NCBI RefSeq assembly: GCF_003369915.1
Contig: NW_022881625.1
Location: 1,302,001 to 1,366,000 of the forward strand
Source of the DNA: Drosophila miranda
Lineage: Eukaryota > Arthropoda > Insecta > Diptera > Drosophilidae
Length of the DNA: 64,000 nt
Reading direction: 5' to 3'
The translations under genes and the position numbers were made by a program. The notes under the pieces are model-generated. The model did no database searches and had not been told where the DNA came from. It saw nothing but the letters and a program-made list of their open reading frames with translations. Below are positions 30,827 through 41,368 of this stretch, one piece after another (position 1 is the stretch's first letter; every line of letters starts with the position of its first letter).

Positions 30827-33769
30827 TTAGTTTGTCCGGCTTCGCTCCAGCCTGCGCAGCTCCTTGATCACGCTTGCTGCCATGTAGGCGACCGCGTTCC
30901 AAGATTGCTCATCGGCTAGCATCTGGTTGGTGAGGGTGTCCACACTCACTTCTGCAAGCGTCTCCCCTAGCCTCGTTCGTTCTTGCGAGAAGCGGGGGCA
31001 TACAAAGAAGACGTGCTCTGCATCCTCGTCGACTCCAGGCCCGCAGCAGCTGCAATACGGGTCGTCAGCATGCCTAAAGCGATGCAGGTACTGCTTGAAG
31101 CAGCCATGCCCCGTCAGCAGTTGGCCCAAATAATGGTCCATTTGGCCGTGCCTTCTTCGCAGCCATGGGCTAAGCTGGGGAAGGAGACGTCTGGTCCACC
31201 TCCCTTTTGCCGCTTGGTCCCAGCGCCGTTGCCACTGGGCTATAGTGCGCTCTCGCCGCTCGCTGGCTACCTCCACTCCGCTCTGCCGCTCAGCTGCCAG
31301 GAGATCCAGTGGGACCATGCCTGCCACAATAAGTGCGGCGTCTTCAGACACCGTCCGGAAGCAGCATGTAACCCTCAGGGCACAGCGTCGGTATGCGCTT
31401 CTGCAGTCTCTGCTGTATGTGGAAACCATCATTGCTGGTGCCCACACTGCTGATCCATATAAGATTATGGAGGTGACCACCCCAGCGATGAGCTGCCTGC
31501 TACGCTGCCGTGGTCCCCCTGTATTGGCCATCATCCTGCTTATGGCCGCCGTAGCTGCAGTCGCTTTTGCGCTGGCGTATTCCAGGTGGGCCTTGAAGTT
31601 TAGCCTCTGGTCCATCATTACCCCTAGGTACTTTAGCGCAGGCTTGGTCCTGATGATCGTGCTACCGACTCTCACGCATGCCTGCTCGACCTTTTTTCTG
31701 CTGCTCATTAGCACAGCCTCCGTCTTCTTCTCCGCCAATGCTAGCCCGTTGGCTGCGAGCCAGGCCACTATCATCCCGACTGCTACGTTGGTTTTCTCCT
31801 CTACGTCTCTTACGTGTTTCGACACTGTCACCAGTGCTATGTCGTCGGCGAAGCCCACCAGGGTGCACCCTTCCGGTAATGTAAGCCGCAGGATATCGTC
31901 ATACATCACGTTCCACAGTATCGGCCCTAGGACCGAGCCCTGTGGGACGCCTCCGGTGATTTGGTGATGTTCTGCTCCTTCTTCCGTGTCGTAGATCAGG
32001 ACGCGGTCCGTGAAATAGCTTCGCAGAGTCCGTGTGATTTGCTCAGATATACCCCTCCTGGTCAGGGCCTCTAGGATGCTCTTCCAGCTGGCAGAGTTGA
32101 AGGCGTTTCGTACGTCTAGTGTACATACTAGGCAGTACTTTTTGTCGCCTCCAGCCCATCGCGTTCCTGCCATGGCTTCCCTGGCAAGGTTTGTCACCAT
32201 CTCGATGGCGTCAGTGGTGCTCCTCTGCTTGCGGAACCCGAATTGGAGGTCGGAAAGTCCGCGACGGTCAGCCAGTTCCGCCTCCAGTCGGTTACATACC
32301 ATCCTCTCGAAAATCTTGCCCATGGTATCCAGCATACACAGCGGCCGGTATGACGATGGGTCGTTGAGCTCTTTGCCTGGCTTGGGTATCAGAACCAGCC
32401 TTTGCCGTTTCCATGCTCGTGGGACTGTCCGCTCCGCTAGGCACTGGGTGTACATTGTGGCGAATGCTTCCGGATGGGCTCTAATTATGCATTTTAGTGC
32501 TGCATTAGGGACTCCATCTGGACCTGCCGCTTTCCCGATCTTCAGCTTACCCGTGGCCTCCAGTACTTCTCTGGCAGTGATGATGGTGGTGGTGTCCCTC
32601 AGGCTAGCTCCTTCTAGCCTAGCTTCCTCTTGTAAGGGTGGTTGTCCAGGGAATAGGGTGCCGACTATCTTTCTCATATGCACCGGATCCTTGGGCATAG
32701 GCTGTCTGTTTAATCTCCCCATGACTAGTTTGTATGCTCCACCAAAAGGTTCCGCATCGGCTGCATCGCAGAGCTCCTTGAAGCATTTGAGTTTGCTGCT
32801 TCTGATGGCCTCCTTCAGCTCTTTTCTTTTGGCCTTGAATGCCGCGCCATTTCTGCCAAATTGGGCAGAGCCTCTTGCTCGCTGGTAGGCACGCCGAGCT
32901 GCGCAGCACTCCCTCCTGGCCTTGGCAATGTGCTCATTCCACCACGGTACTGGCCGGTGCCTGCTTCCTCCGATCTTTCTTTTTTTCATGGCTGCATCAC
33001 AGGCCGCTTTGACGGTCCTGTAAACGGCAAGCGCGGATGCTTCAGCATCCCCGGCGGCGCTTAGGTTTTCTGCTGCCGAGAGGAGCGCGGCTCTGCTCAG
33101 GCTTTCCTCCTTGTACCCGGCCTGGAGCGCCCGCTGTATCCTTGTTGTGTTCCTGGGTGCAAAGGCTTCCGTCATTACGGCTAAGTGGTCACTATGGGTG
33201 TAAGCACTCAGCACTTGCCACTTCGCGTGGCGTGCGAGCTCTGGGCTTGCAAAGGTGAGGTCTATAATAGACTCCCGCCCTGCTTTGCTGAACGTTGGTG
33301 TGGTTCCTGTGTTGAGGAGACAGACGTTCAGGCTTGCGAACTCGTCCAGGAGCGATGTCCCACGGGGTGTGTTCTTGGCGCTGCCCCAAGTCGTGGCCCA
33401 GGCGTTAAAGTCGCCCGCTATCAGGACCGGCGATTTGCCTCGTGCGTCGTTAGCGATGTTGCTGATGATCGCCTCATACTCCTGCTGCGTGAACCTCGGT
33501 GCTATGTAGCAGCTGTAGACAAAAGTGCCGCTGTGCTTAGCTCTCACATATCCCACTCTGGATGCTCTGTGGGTAAGCTGGCCTGGTTGTGGGCCACAGC
33601 TCCAGATTGCTGCTCCTCCGTCTGAGCTTTGCTGCCAGACTCCTTCGTGTTTTTTGCCGTACGGCTCGCTGAGTAGCGCTATGTCGATCTTCTGCTCCAG
33701 GACTGTTTGCGCCAACAGATCCTGAGCAGCTCGGCAGTGGTTTAGGTTGAGCTGCAGGAGCTTAACCAT
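30827..33769 (-). CDS. R1-clade ORF2: apurinic endonuclease and reverse transcriptase (copy A)
   Basis: About 980 codons, apparently intact, from ATG at 33769, which overlaps the ORF1 stop by 8 nt (ATGGTTAA), a common coupling in this clade. In order: APE endonuclease (LLQLNLNHCRAAQ at the start, LLSEPYG, VLIAGDFNAW, HSDHLAV); RT fingers and palm (YRPLCMLDTMGKIFE, GFRKQRSTTDAIE, LDVRNAFNSASW, GVPQGSVLGPILW, FADDIALV); and a C-terminal CCHC-type finger (CSCCGPGVDEDAEHVFFVC). The enzyme nicks target DNA and primes reverse transcription there. All catalytic boxes seen are normal, so copy A may still be active in RT terms. Confidence 0.9.
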   Translation of the reverse strand: MVKLLQLNLNHCRAAQDLLAQTVLEQKIDIALLSEPYGKKHEGVWQQSSDGGAAIWSCGPQPGQLTHRASRVGYVRAKHSGTFVYSCYIAPRFTQQEYEAIISNIANDARGKSPVLIAGDFNAWATTWGSAKNTPRGTSLLDEFASLNVCLLNTGTTPTFSKAGRESIIDLTFASPELARHAKWQVLSAYTHSDHLAVMTEAFAPRNTTRIQRALQAGYKEESLSRAALLSAAENLSAAGDAEASALAVYRTVKAACDAAMKKRKIGGSRHRPVPWWNEHIAKARRECCAARRAYQRARGSAQFGRNGAAFKAKRKELKEAIRSSKLKCFKELCDAADAEPFGGAYKLVMGRLNRQPMPKDPVHMRKIVGTLFPGQPPLQEEARLEGASLRDTTTIITAREVLEATGKLKIGKAAGPDGVPNAALKCIIRAHPEAFATMYTQCLAERTVPRAWKRQRLVLIPKPGKELNDPSSYRPLCMLDTMGKIFERMVCNRLEAELADRRGLSDLQFGFRKQRSTTDAIEMVTNLAREAMAGTRWAGGDKKYCLVCTLDVRNAFNSASWKSILEALTRRGISEQITRTLRSYFTDRVLIYDTEEGAEHHQITGGVPQGSVLGPILWNVMYDDILRLTLPEGCTLVGFADDIALVTVSKHVRDVEEKTNVAVGMIVAWLAANGLALAEKKTEAVLMSSRKKVEQACVRVGSTIIRTKPALKYLGVMMDQRLNFKAHLEYASAKATAATAAISRMMANTGGPRQRSRQLIAGVVTSIILYGSAVWAPAMMVSTYSRDCRSAYRRCALRVTCCFRTVSEDAALIVAGMVPLDLLAAERQSGVEVASERRERTIAQWQRRWDQAAKGRWTRRLLPQLSPWLRRRHGQMDHYLGQLLTGHGCFKQYLHRFRHADDPYCSCCGPGVDEDAEHVFFVCPRFSQERTRLGETLAEVSVDTLTNQMLADEQSWNAVAYMAASVIKELRRLERSRTN

Positions 33770-35266
33770 CAACCAGTTTTGCTAGTGCCTTCTTATACTC
33801 AGGGCAGCTGCGACTGAGGGCCGAGTGGGCTGCTGAGCGGACGTCTCCTGGCTTGCCAGCGCATAGTATGCACATTGGCGGGTTGTTGCACTGGTTGTGC
33901 TTGTGCCCCTCCCCACCACATTTGTAGCATGCATTGCTTGCCGCAGGCCGCTTGGATCTGCACCTGGCTGCAGTGTGTCCATAGGCCATGCACTTGAAGC
34001 AGCGGGTTGGCGCAATCCGTTGCCGCACGCGGCAGACAACCCAGCCGATTCGAACTTTTCCGAGCTCCAGGAGCTTCTTTGCGAGTGCGGGCTGAAGGTT
34101 CAGCGTAGCTACCTGCGTTGCGCCATATGCTTTCCGCATGTACGGCACTGCTCCTTGTGTTAAGTCGCCGTCGATCGCTGCAGCTATGGCCTCACATACC
34201 TCGTCGCCTGTCGTGAGCTCGTCTATGTTGAGTACCTCAACCGCGACTGTCTCCTGCATGGCCTTCACGGCTGCCTTGTCCCCAAGCGCTGCCTGGATGG
34301 CCATCTGCAGCTCCTGGGTGGCGGGGTCTGAGGATTGTTGCATCCTTAGAAGCAGCTCGCCCGAGGCTGTCTTCCTGATGCCCTGAACCTTGTTTTTGAG
34401 GCTCTGGAGTGTTGGTGCTGCCTTCACCAGTTTGAGGATGTCGGCGTATGATGCCTCCTCGGTGCATTTGACCAGCACTGCGTCTGGTCGGCCTGTCTGC
34501 TTGCGTTTCGCACGCCTGCCTCTCACCTCACTCCACTTCTGTGTAGGGTTGGTGTCTTCCGCCTTGCCGCTCTGCATCTTGGTTTCCTCTTGTCGAGTGG
34601 CGTCAGCTTGGTGTCCTTGCCTGGGCCTTCCGCGCGCGCTCTTCTCCTCAGTTCGGAATGTTGCCTCGCTCTTGTGGGCTCCTGATGCCGTTTGCGTCGC
34701 CTTAGTCGCACTGGGCTTGGTCATCCTGGGTAGGGGGCCAGTTGGGCCTGCAGTGTGATCATGGCACTGGCATCCTCCTGGCGCTGCCCTTTTATCCTCT
34801 GGCGCCTGCAGATGGGATTTGACTTCCACTTGCAACTCTTTCATGCGTGCTACCATCTTCTTGATGGCCATGTTGATCGACCTCTGGCCCTTCTCGTTCA
34901 TCTGGTGGAGTAGGTCGTCCAGGATTGCGCCAATCTCGTCTATGTCCTGTAAGCAGTTCCTGCTTCGCTTGGGGGGGTTTTTCTCCCGCTACTCGATGGT
35001 GTAGGGGGGTCCCTCGGCCTCTTCAGAGTATCAGTGCCCTTGCCGCCGTCCTGCGTAGCCCCACTGGCAAAGCTGTGCAACGAGCTCTGCTTCATTGGCG
35101 GTGCTAAAGCTGCTTGTGGCGGTGTTCGGGCCACCTTTGAGGCTTTTTGGAAAGCCATTGCTCCTTGGCTTGTAGCGAATTTTGCTTCGTCGGCCAAGTG
35201 TGCCACCGGCGAAGCAGGATTCGGGGGAACATCTCTCAGGGCCTCCAGGGTCCGCGCCCCGGCCAC
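33762..35266 (-). pseudogene. R1-clade ORF1 Gag with a one-base frame break (copy A)
   Basis: The C-terminal 379 codons (from Met at 34901) carry three zinc knuckles: CFKCMAYGHTAARC, CYKCGGEGHKHNQC, and CILCAG with a later Cys. An upstream frame (35266-34940) encodes the Pro/Ser-rich N-terminus. The two frames meet at a run of seven C on minus (34977-34971); one extra C would join them. Copy B has the same seven C. No in-frame ATG is evident for the upstream part, so the start is uncertain. ORF1 binds element RNA. Confidence 0.7.
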
Positions 35267-37627
35267 GGGATTCCTCCACGCGTGTGAATTTGGGATGGAA
35301 CTTATGCGTAGGTGTGTGTGCGGTTTGCAAGTGATCCCGCCTAGGAGTTAGGCAGTACCTTCCCTCAGGTGCGGTCGCTGACAGAAGCTAGCTGCTGTGG
35401 GCGCAGTTATCTTCCGCAGCGGGCTCTGTCGAGGGCTGGATGCTTTGGCACCTAGTGCCCCTTCACCGCACTGCAGTCGATCAGCTGGTTAGTGGCCTGC
35501 ACTATCCAGCCCTGGTACCCCAGTCGATCAGCTGCGAGGCCTGGAGTGAAGAAGAAGAACGGGAGAACCGGCCCAAAGGAGAGAAAGGATGAAAAAAGGT
35601 GGGAATCTCCAAGTGACGAGTGAAAAGCGCCGTCCAAAGCACTCACGGTGGGCCCCAGCGCCCCTGCCCCCTTTGGGTGACCGTGGAAGTGCAACGCGCA
35701 GCCCGGATCAGAAGCCAGTCGGGGTGAGACTCGATCCTCCCAGGTGAGCACGCGGTGTCAGCAAGAGCTTGAGCTAATTTCGGGTATTTTTTTCCAGGTA
35801 TCTTTCGCGATTTGTCTGTGTCTTGCAGAGCAGCTGTTTGGCGCGTCCGCACTCGAAAAATTCGCGGGTGACTGTCAAGTGTGTCAAGTGTGTGTGTGTG
35901 TGGTGTGAGTCAAGAAAGTAAAGTGGGGCCACGCTCAAAAGTATGCTGTCTCTTCCCTTTGTAATTCCCCCTAACTTAAAAATTTGATTTGCAATCCCCT
36001 GTGAGTTCGTCAACTTGATGTTTTGTTGGCTGTAATGCGGTGTGTGGTCTTCAGTCCCCTCTACTACCCTTGCCGCCTGCTGAGGGCACGCGACTAGGAA
36101 TGTATCATGTACATGTGGGCGGGCAGTTTATAGGGGGCGTAATTGTTTTATGCGCAGACTAGCATTTTTGGCTCAATTTAGGCCGTAGTGGTGGTGGTAT
36201 GGCGGCAACTGATGCTGATTTGAAAGTCGATTTGAAACCGATAATCAATTGTCAGCACCGTTGCCGCCGAAGATTTTTATCACAGACTGTAATAATTTTG
36301 TAGTGGGGTGTCGTAGAACCGCACTAATTACGAAAATAACAATGGGGGGGGGGGGGGGGGGGGGGAGAAGAGGTTAAAGAAATGAGATGGAAAATTCAGA
36401 AAATGCAGTGTTGCAACACGTAGTCAATTGAGGAATAGATAAAGAGAAAAGGTAAACAATGCAGGTGCTTTGCGTGGAAAATAAAAAAAAAGAGACAAGC
36501 ACTTGTAGAAATAACAATACAGATAAGTAGTAGACTGGAGTGAAGACGACGGAAAAACAGGTAATAAAAGAGATACTACACTGCAACAAAGACGAGACAA
36601 AACAGGTACAATTGATTTACGTTAACAATATTACAATAAACATAACAATTTAAAATAATGTCTATATCTTTTTTTTTTCTATAATTACAGGGAAGACAAG
36701 AAACAGCGGAGCATCGGCCGGCATAGCAAAACACAATGCTTGTAAAGACATTGCGTTGCATACCGGCCGACCCCGTCGTCCCCCCTGATCGTCGAAATTG
36801 GCGTCATCCGAAGTCGTCAGAAGTAGGTGCAATTAGCACCTCGTCGTCGTCGTTGTGGCTGTGGCTGCCCTCTTGGAGAACCAGTGGCACTGGTCCGGCC
36901 ACCAGCTGGGAGCCAGGAGTAGACGGCACACATATTACTGTGGCGACACGGGTCCGGCCGCCAAAGTGAAATGGATGTGAGTGTGTGTGTGCGTCGGCAA
37001 TTGTGGCCCTAATGTAGAGCGAGTGGCACTGGTCCGGCCACCAGCTGGGAGCCAGGAGTAGATGGCACACATTTTACTGTGGCGACACGGGTCCGGCCGC
37101 CAAAGTGAAATGGATGTGAGTGTGTGTGTGCGTCGGCAATTGTGGCCCTAATGTAGAGCACATGGCACTCTGAATGCCACGGCACCTGGTTCCAGCAACC
37201 AGTTGAGGGCAATGGCGGACATGACACACCTACTCGATCGGCACAGGTCCGGCCGCCCAAGTGTAATGGATGTTTGTGTGTGTGCGTCTGTGTAGCGGAG
37301 AGTATTGTCGGTGTCATTTTAATCGTAATTGCAGCTGATTAATTTCTTGCTTTTCCTTTCCAGCTCCTTTGGCACTCTGAATGCCGTTGGCACTGGATCC
37401 GGCCACCAACTAAGGACGATGGCGGACACGACACACCTACTCGAACGGCACAGGTCCGGCCGCCCAAGTGTAATGGGTGTTTGTGTGTGTGTGTGTATTT
37501 CCATTCCAGGTACACATGGCACTCTGAATGCTTTGATGGCGGCAGCGTCCGTTGTTCATTTTTGTTGTGGCATGCGAGTGATATGCATTTGTCATTTAAT
37601 CCAATGCAGTGGCAGAGATGTGTCCAA

Positions 37628-40600
37628 TTAGTACACAGCGTTCCAGGATATCTGGTTGTCAAGATGGTACCTCATGTTGCGGGCGTAGGCCTTAATGTCA
37701 TCCATGGAGTCGTCATCTTTCCACATCTCATCGTCATCATTTTCTTCATCCATTTCAGGATCCGTCTCTGGAATGGCGGCTGGCGTTGGCCCTAACGTTT
37801 TTTGTGGTGGCTGTGATCGTGGTGGTTTCTTTGACCGCCTGGCTGCTGGAGCTGGGGCAACCACTGTTGCTGCTGCCATTGTTGGTGGATTTTCCGATGT
37901 AACTGCAACTGCTGGAGTTGCCGTCACTGCCTGGGATTGGATGAGCGAGGTGAGTAGTGACATCGTCACTTCCAGCCTCTTTTCCAATCGCGTCATCCTC
38001 TGCGTATTCTCCAACAGTGCCTGGCTGCAGGATCCCTCGAAAGATTGGCGTTTCGGCTGCATCTTCTGCCGGGAGCGGTTGTTGGCAAACTGCTGCTGCT
38101 GCTGCTGCTGCTGTCGCTGTTGTTGTTCGCGCTGCGGCTGCTGTTGCAGCTGCTGTAGCTGCTGCTGTTGTGCCTGGGAACGGCTCAATGGCTGCTCTGG
38201 ACGTCGTCGCCCAGTGCGTGGGCCAGAGGCAGCAGGCGTCTGTTTTTTTGTCTGAATTGGCTGCTGCTGCTTCTGCTTCTGCTGATGTTGTTGTCCTCTT
38301 CGTCGCCCAGGAGAGGAGACATTGAGTGGCGTCCATGCTGCCTGCTGCTGCTGCTGTCCGCGCCAGGGATTGGCTGGCGTTTGAGCTGGCTGTTGCTGCT
38401 GCTGCTGTCGGCGCCCTGGATGTGCTGGTGTTGTTTTTGCTGGTGGCTGCTGCTCTGGCAATGGCTGCAGAAGCGAGCTGCGATTGCGACGCAACTCCTG
38501 CTGCCTTGAATGCCGGACATCCCTTGTAGGCGCTGATGTGGGCGCCCTGGCAATTGGCGCATTTAGGGGCGTCTGCCCTTGGCTTGGCACATGCCGTGGA
38601 CGCGTGGGCACCCGCACACTTCATACAGACGAATGAACGCCTGCAGTAGGTGCGGGTGTGCCCAAAAGCCTGACATCTGTGGCACTGGGCTGGGTCCATC
38701 GGCTTGGCCTGCCTCTCAACGATCACCAACTGGTTGCCCAGCTGGGTTAATTGGAGGACATCGTGGTGGCTTTCATCCGGCTTGGGGGCTATCTCCAACT
38801 CGAACTGGTCGAGTGGCTGTCCATCGGATCTCGCTTTAATGGCTCTAATAAATTTAACTGAATAGCCCAGTTCGGCCATCTGATTTGTTATTAGTTGGGT
38901 GCTTGTGGAGTGGTGGAGATCTCGCACGACGATCCGTAGCCCACGGTCACTCTTGTGCTAGTGTGTGTAGTGGCCAGTCATCGCCTCGTTGCCGCCGCCA
39001 ACGCCCAGGATTGCCATGATGGCATCCCTGGTAGCCATGTCGCGGGACTGGATACGGACACCATTGCGGCTGATGAGCTTGGTGTGATAGCTACTGTTGC
39101 CCACCCTCGGGTCATTCTGCAGCTTGTCCAGAATGGGCATAATGTCGGGGACAGCTGGCAGAATGATGGGGGGGGGGGGGGGGGGGGGGGGGGAATAATT
39201 GTCGTTGGTTGGTGCTGTCGCTGCAGCATCCGAATTTGTCTGGCATTGGGCATACTCAGGGAGGGCAGCTGGAGCAGCCCAACGCCGCCGCCGCTGCTGC
39301 TGCTGTGGGTTCCTGTGCCGCAACTACTAGTTGCATTTGCAGGTGAGTGAGGTAGAGCTAGTGGAGCATTGGCAGTGGCAGGGGCAGGGGCAGGGGCGGG
39401 GGCAGGGGCATTTTGTGTTATTGTCCGCTGATGTTGTTGCTGGTTTGATTGTTGGTGATGATGGGGATGGTTTTGAATTTGGGGGATATGGGATTTGCTT
39501 GCCTGTTGGTTGGTACTTTCCCGGAGTCGTCGTTTGGCCGATGCATGATTGGCATCCAAATTGTCGTCGTCATCGTCGTCATCAAACTCAACAACCATGA
39601 CATCACTGTCATCATCATCGTCATCATCATCAACCACGGCGCGGACGCGCTTCAGTGGCGAACGGGCCGCTGCCCGTTATTGGCTGTGTTTGTTGCCGTT
39701 GGCTGATGTTGTTGTTTTTGATGTTGATGTGTTTGCTGCTGCTGATGTTCCTCTGGCGGCGGTGGTGGGGGGGGTCCGCCTGTTAACATTGCTGTTAACA
39801 GGCATCGTCGTCTGGCTGCCGACGTAATTGTAGTTGTCGTTTTTGTGTTTGATGTCGCTGTTTGTGTGCTGATGTATGTCATCATTGTATTTGTGGTTGT
39901 GGTTGTGGTATTGGCTGTGTGCATTGCATTTGGAACCGCTGCTGTGGCCGATCGAGCGGGGTTTGTGCCATGGCTGCGGTTCGAGTTCGAACTCTCTCCC
40001 GAACGGGCACTCGAACACGAATCTTTTGTTGGCTGCTGTTCGTGCAGAGGCTGCTCGAGTGCCCTCTCGTACTGTCGCTGGTACGAGGTCGTTACCCGCT
40101 CTCTTTGCGCCTTCTCTCGCTCCTTGCTGTTTCCGGCTCTCTCCACACCATGCATCGGCATACGGTGCATCGATACGTGTCTGTGTGTGTTGGAGTGTGG
40201 GAAGCGGAATTATTGGCGCGCTTGGTACCGCTTGGCTTGGCTTGACATTGCGGTGCTTTGGCTGACGCCGCTGCCGCTGCCGCTGCCGACGCTGCCGACG
40301 CCGCCAATGCCTCAAGCCGGCGACTACCGCTGCTGCTGCTGATGGTCTGCTGCTGCTGCTGCTGCTGCTGGCGTTCCTGGGTATGGACCGCCTCCACCCA
40401 GTCGCCGATCTGGAACTGCTCCTGGCTGGTGAGATTGGGAATGGCCGCCCAGCTGTTGGGGCAGGGCAGGTCGGGGTCGGGGATGGGGCTTGTGGCCGGA
40501 GTGGCCGTGATGGTGGTGTCGGCATGGATGTGGTCCTCACATACCCGGTAATGGTGGCTGGAGCCGGTCCAGGAATTGGAGGAAGTGCCTCCAACCAGGT

Positions 40601-40798
40601 GGCGGAGTCGGTGGATTGGCGTCTCAGTATCGCTGCGTTTGCCACGGTGCCGGTCGCTGCGCTGTCGGCGCTGGCTTCGCCGTCGGCGGCGCTGTCGGAG
40701 CTGGCAGTGGCAATGGCTGATTTGGGGCGATCCCTGGCTGTGACGCCGTGTGGTCCTCGTCGTCGTCGTCCTCTTCTGGCAGTGGATCCGCGTGGCAT
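37628..40798 (-). pseudogene. Gag of U5a (frameshifted)
   Basis: Starts as in U2 (40798) but loses frame after YVRTT at a 1-nt deletion (about 40527). The poly-Pro homopolymer is 26 nt, out of phase. The amber codon is present. A ~35-bp deletion after knuckle 3 (about 38500) shifts frame again. Knuckle 1 here is intact CCHC (FGHTRTYC), in contrast to U2/U3. The C-terminus (38617-37628 frame) ends in a Glu/Asp-rich tail (ETDPEMDEENDDDEMWKDDD) absent from U2/U3. It is the better model for the ancestral Gag ends, though not itself translatable. Confidence 0.8.
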
Positions 40799-40897
40799 AG
40801 CTGCGCTGGATTGGCTTTGGTTGGATTTGGTAATAAATTTTTTTTTTCGACCGACGCGAGTGGAGTTTTTGTCAAGACAAAGTATTCACACAGTTTT

Positions 40898-41368
40898 TTA
40901 TTGGCGACTACCGCTGCTGCTGCTGATGGTCTGCTGCTCCTGCTGCTGCTGCTGCTGCTGGCGTTCCTGGGTATGGACCGCCTCCACCCAGTCGCCGATC
41001 TGGAACTGCTCCTGGCTGGTGAGATTGGGAATGGCCGCCCAGCTGTTGGGGCAGGGCAGGTCGGGGTCGGGGATGGGGCTTGTGGCCGGAGTGGCCGTGA
41101 TGGTGGTGTCGGCATGGTATGTGGTCCTCACATACCCGGTAATGGTGGCTGGAGCCGGTCCAGGAATTGGAGGAAGTGCCTCCAACCAGGTGGCGGAGTC
41201 GGTGGATTGGCGTCTCAGTATCGCTGCGTTTGCCACGGTGCCGGTGGCTGCGCTGTCTGCGCTGTCGGAGCTGGCAGTGGAAATGGCTGATTTGGGGCGA
41301 TCCCTGGCTGTGACGCCGTGTGGTCCTCGTCGTCGTCGTTCTCTTCTGGCAGTGGATCCGCGTGGCAT
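40898..41368 (-). pseudogene. Duplicated gag 5' fragment upstream of U5a gag
   Basis: Second copy of the first ~150 codons of gag with its own Met (41368) and 5' UTR. It is cut within the poly-Gln/Ser region and joined to the 5' UTR of the next gag copy near 40898-40905. It differs slightly in sequence (RRERRRRG against RRGRRRRG; poly-Gln interrupted by Glu), so the two starts were not identical when brought together. Confidence 0.8.

Larger units (their letters stand above)
30658..35878 (-). mobile_element. R1-clade non-LTR retrotransposon, copy A (full length)
   Basis: About 5.2 kb on minus. A 26-nt poly(A) tail (30683-30658) and a short 3' UTR containing a G-rich run (30730-30765 on plus) follow ORF2. 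ORF1 precedes it, and about 600 bp of 5' UTR runs to 35878. The flanks share agtgtgtcaagtg (30645-30657 and 35879-35891), a 13-bp target duplication. Insertion is inside the GT microsatellite of a telomeric unit. R1 relatives such as Waldo insert in CA-type repeats, so this fits the clade. Confidence 0.85.

Noticed and set aside
31245..32888. Plus-strand ORFs of 240 and 284 codons inside the R1-clade element
   Set aside because: They lie antisense to the intact reverse transcriptase and mirror its codon structure in both copies. No independent support.
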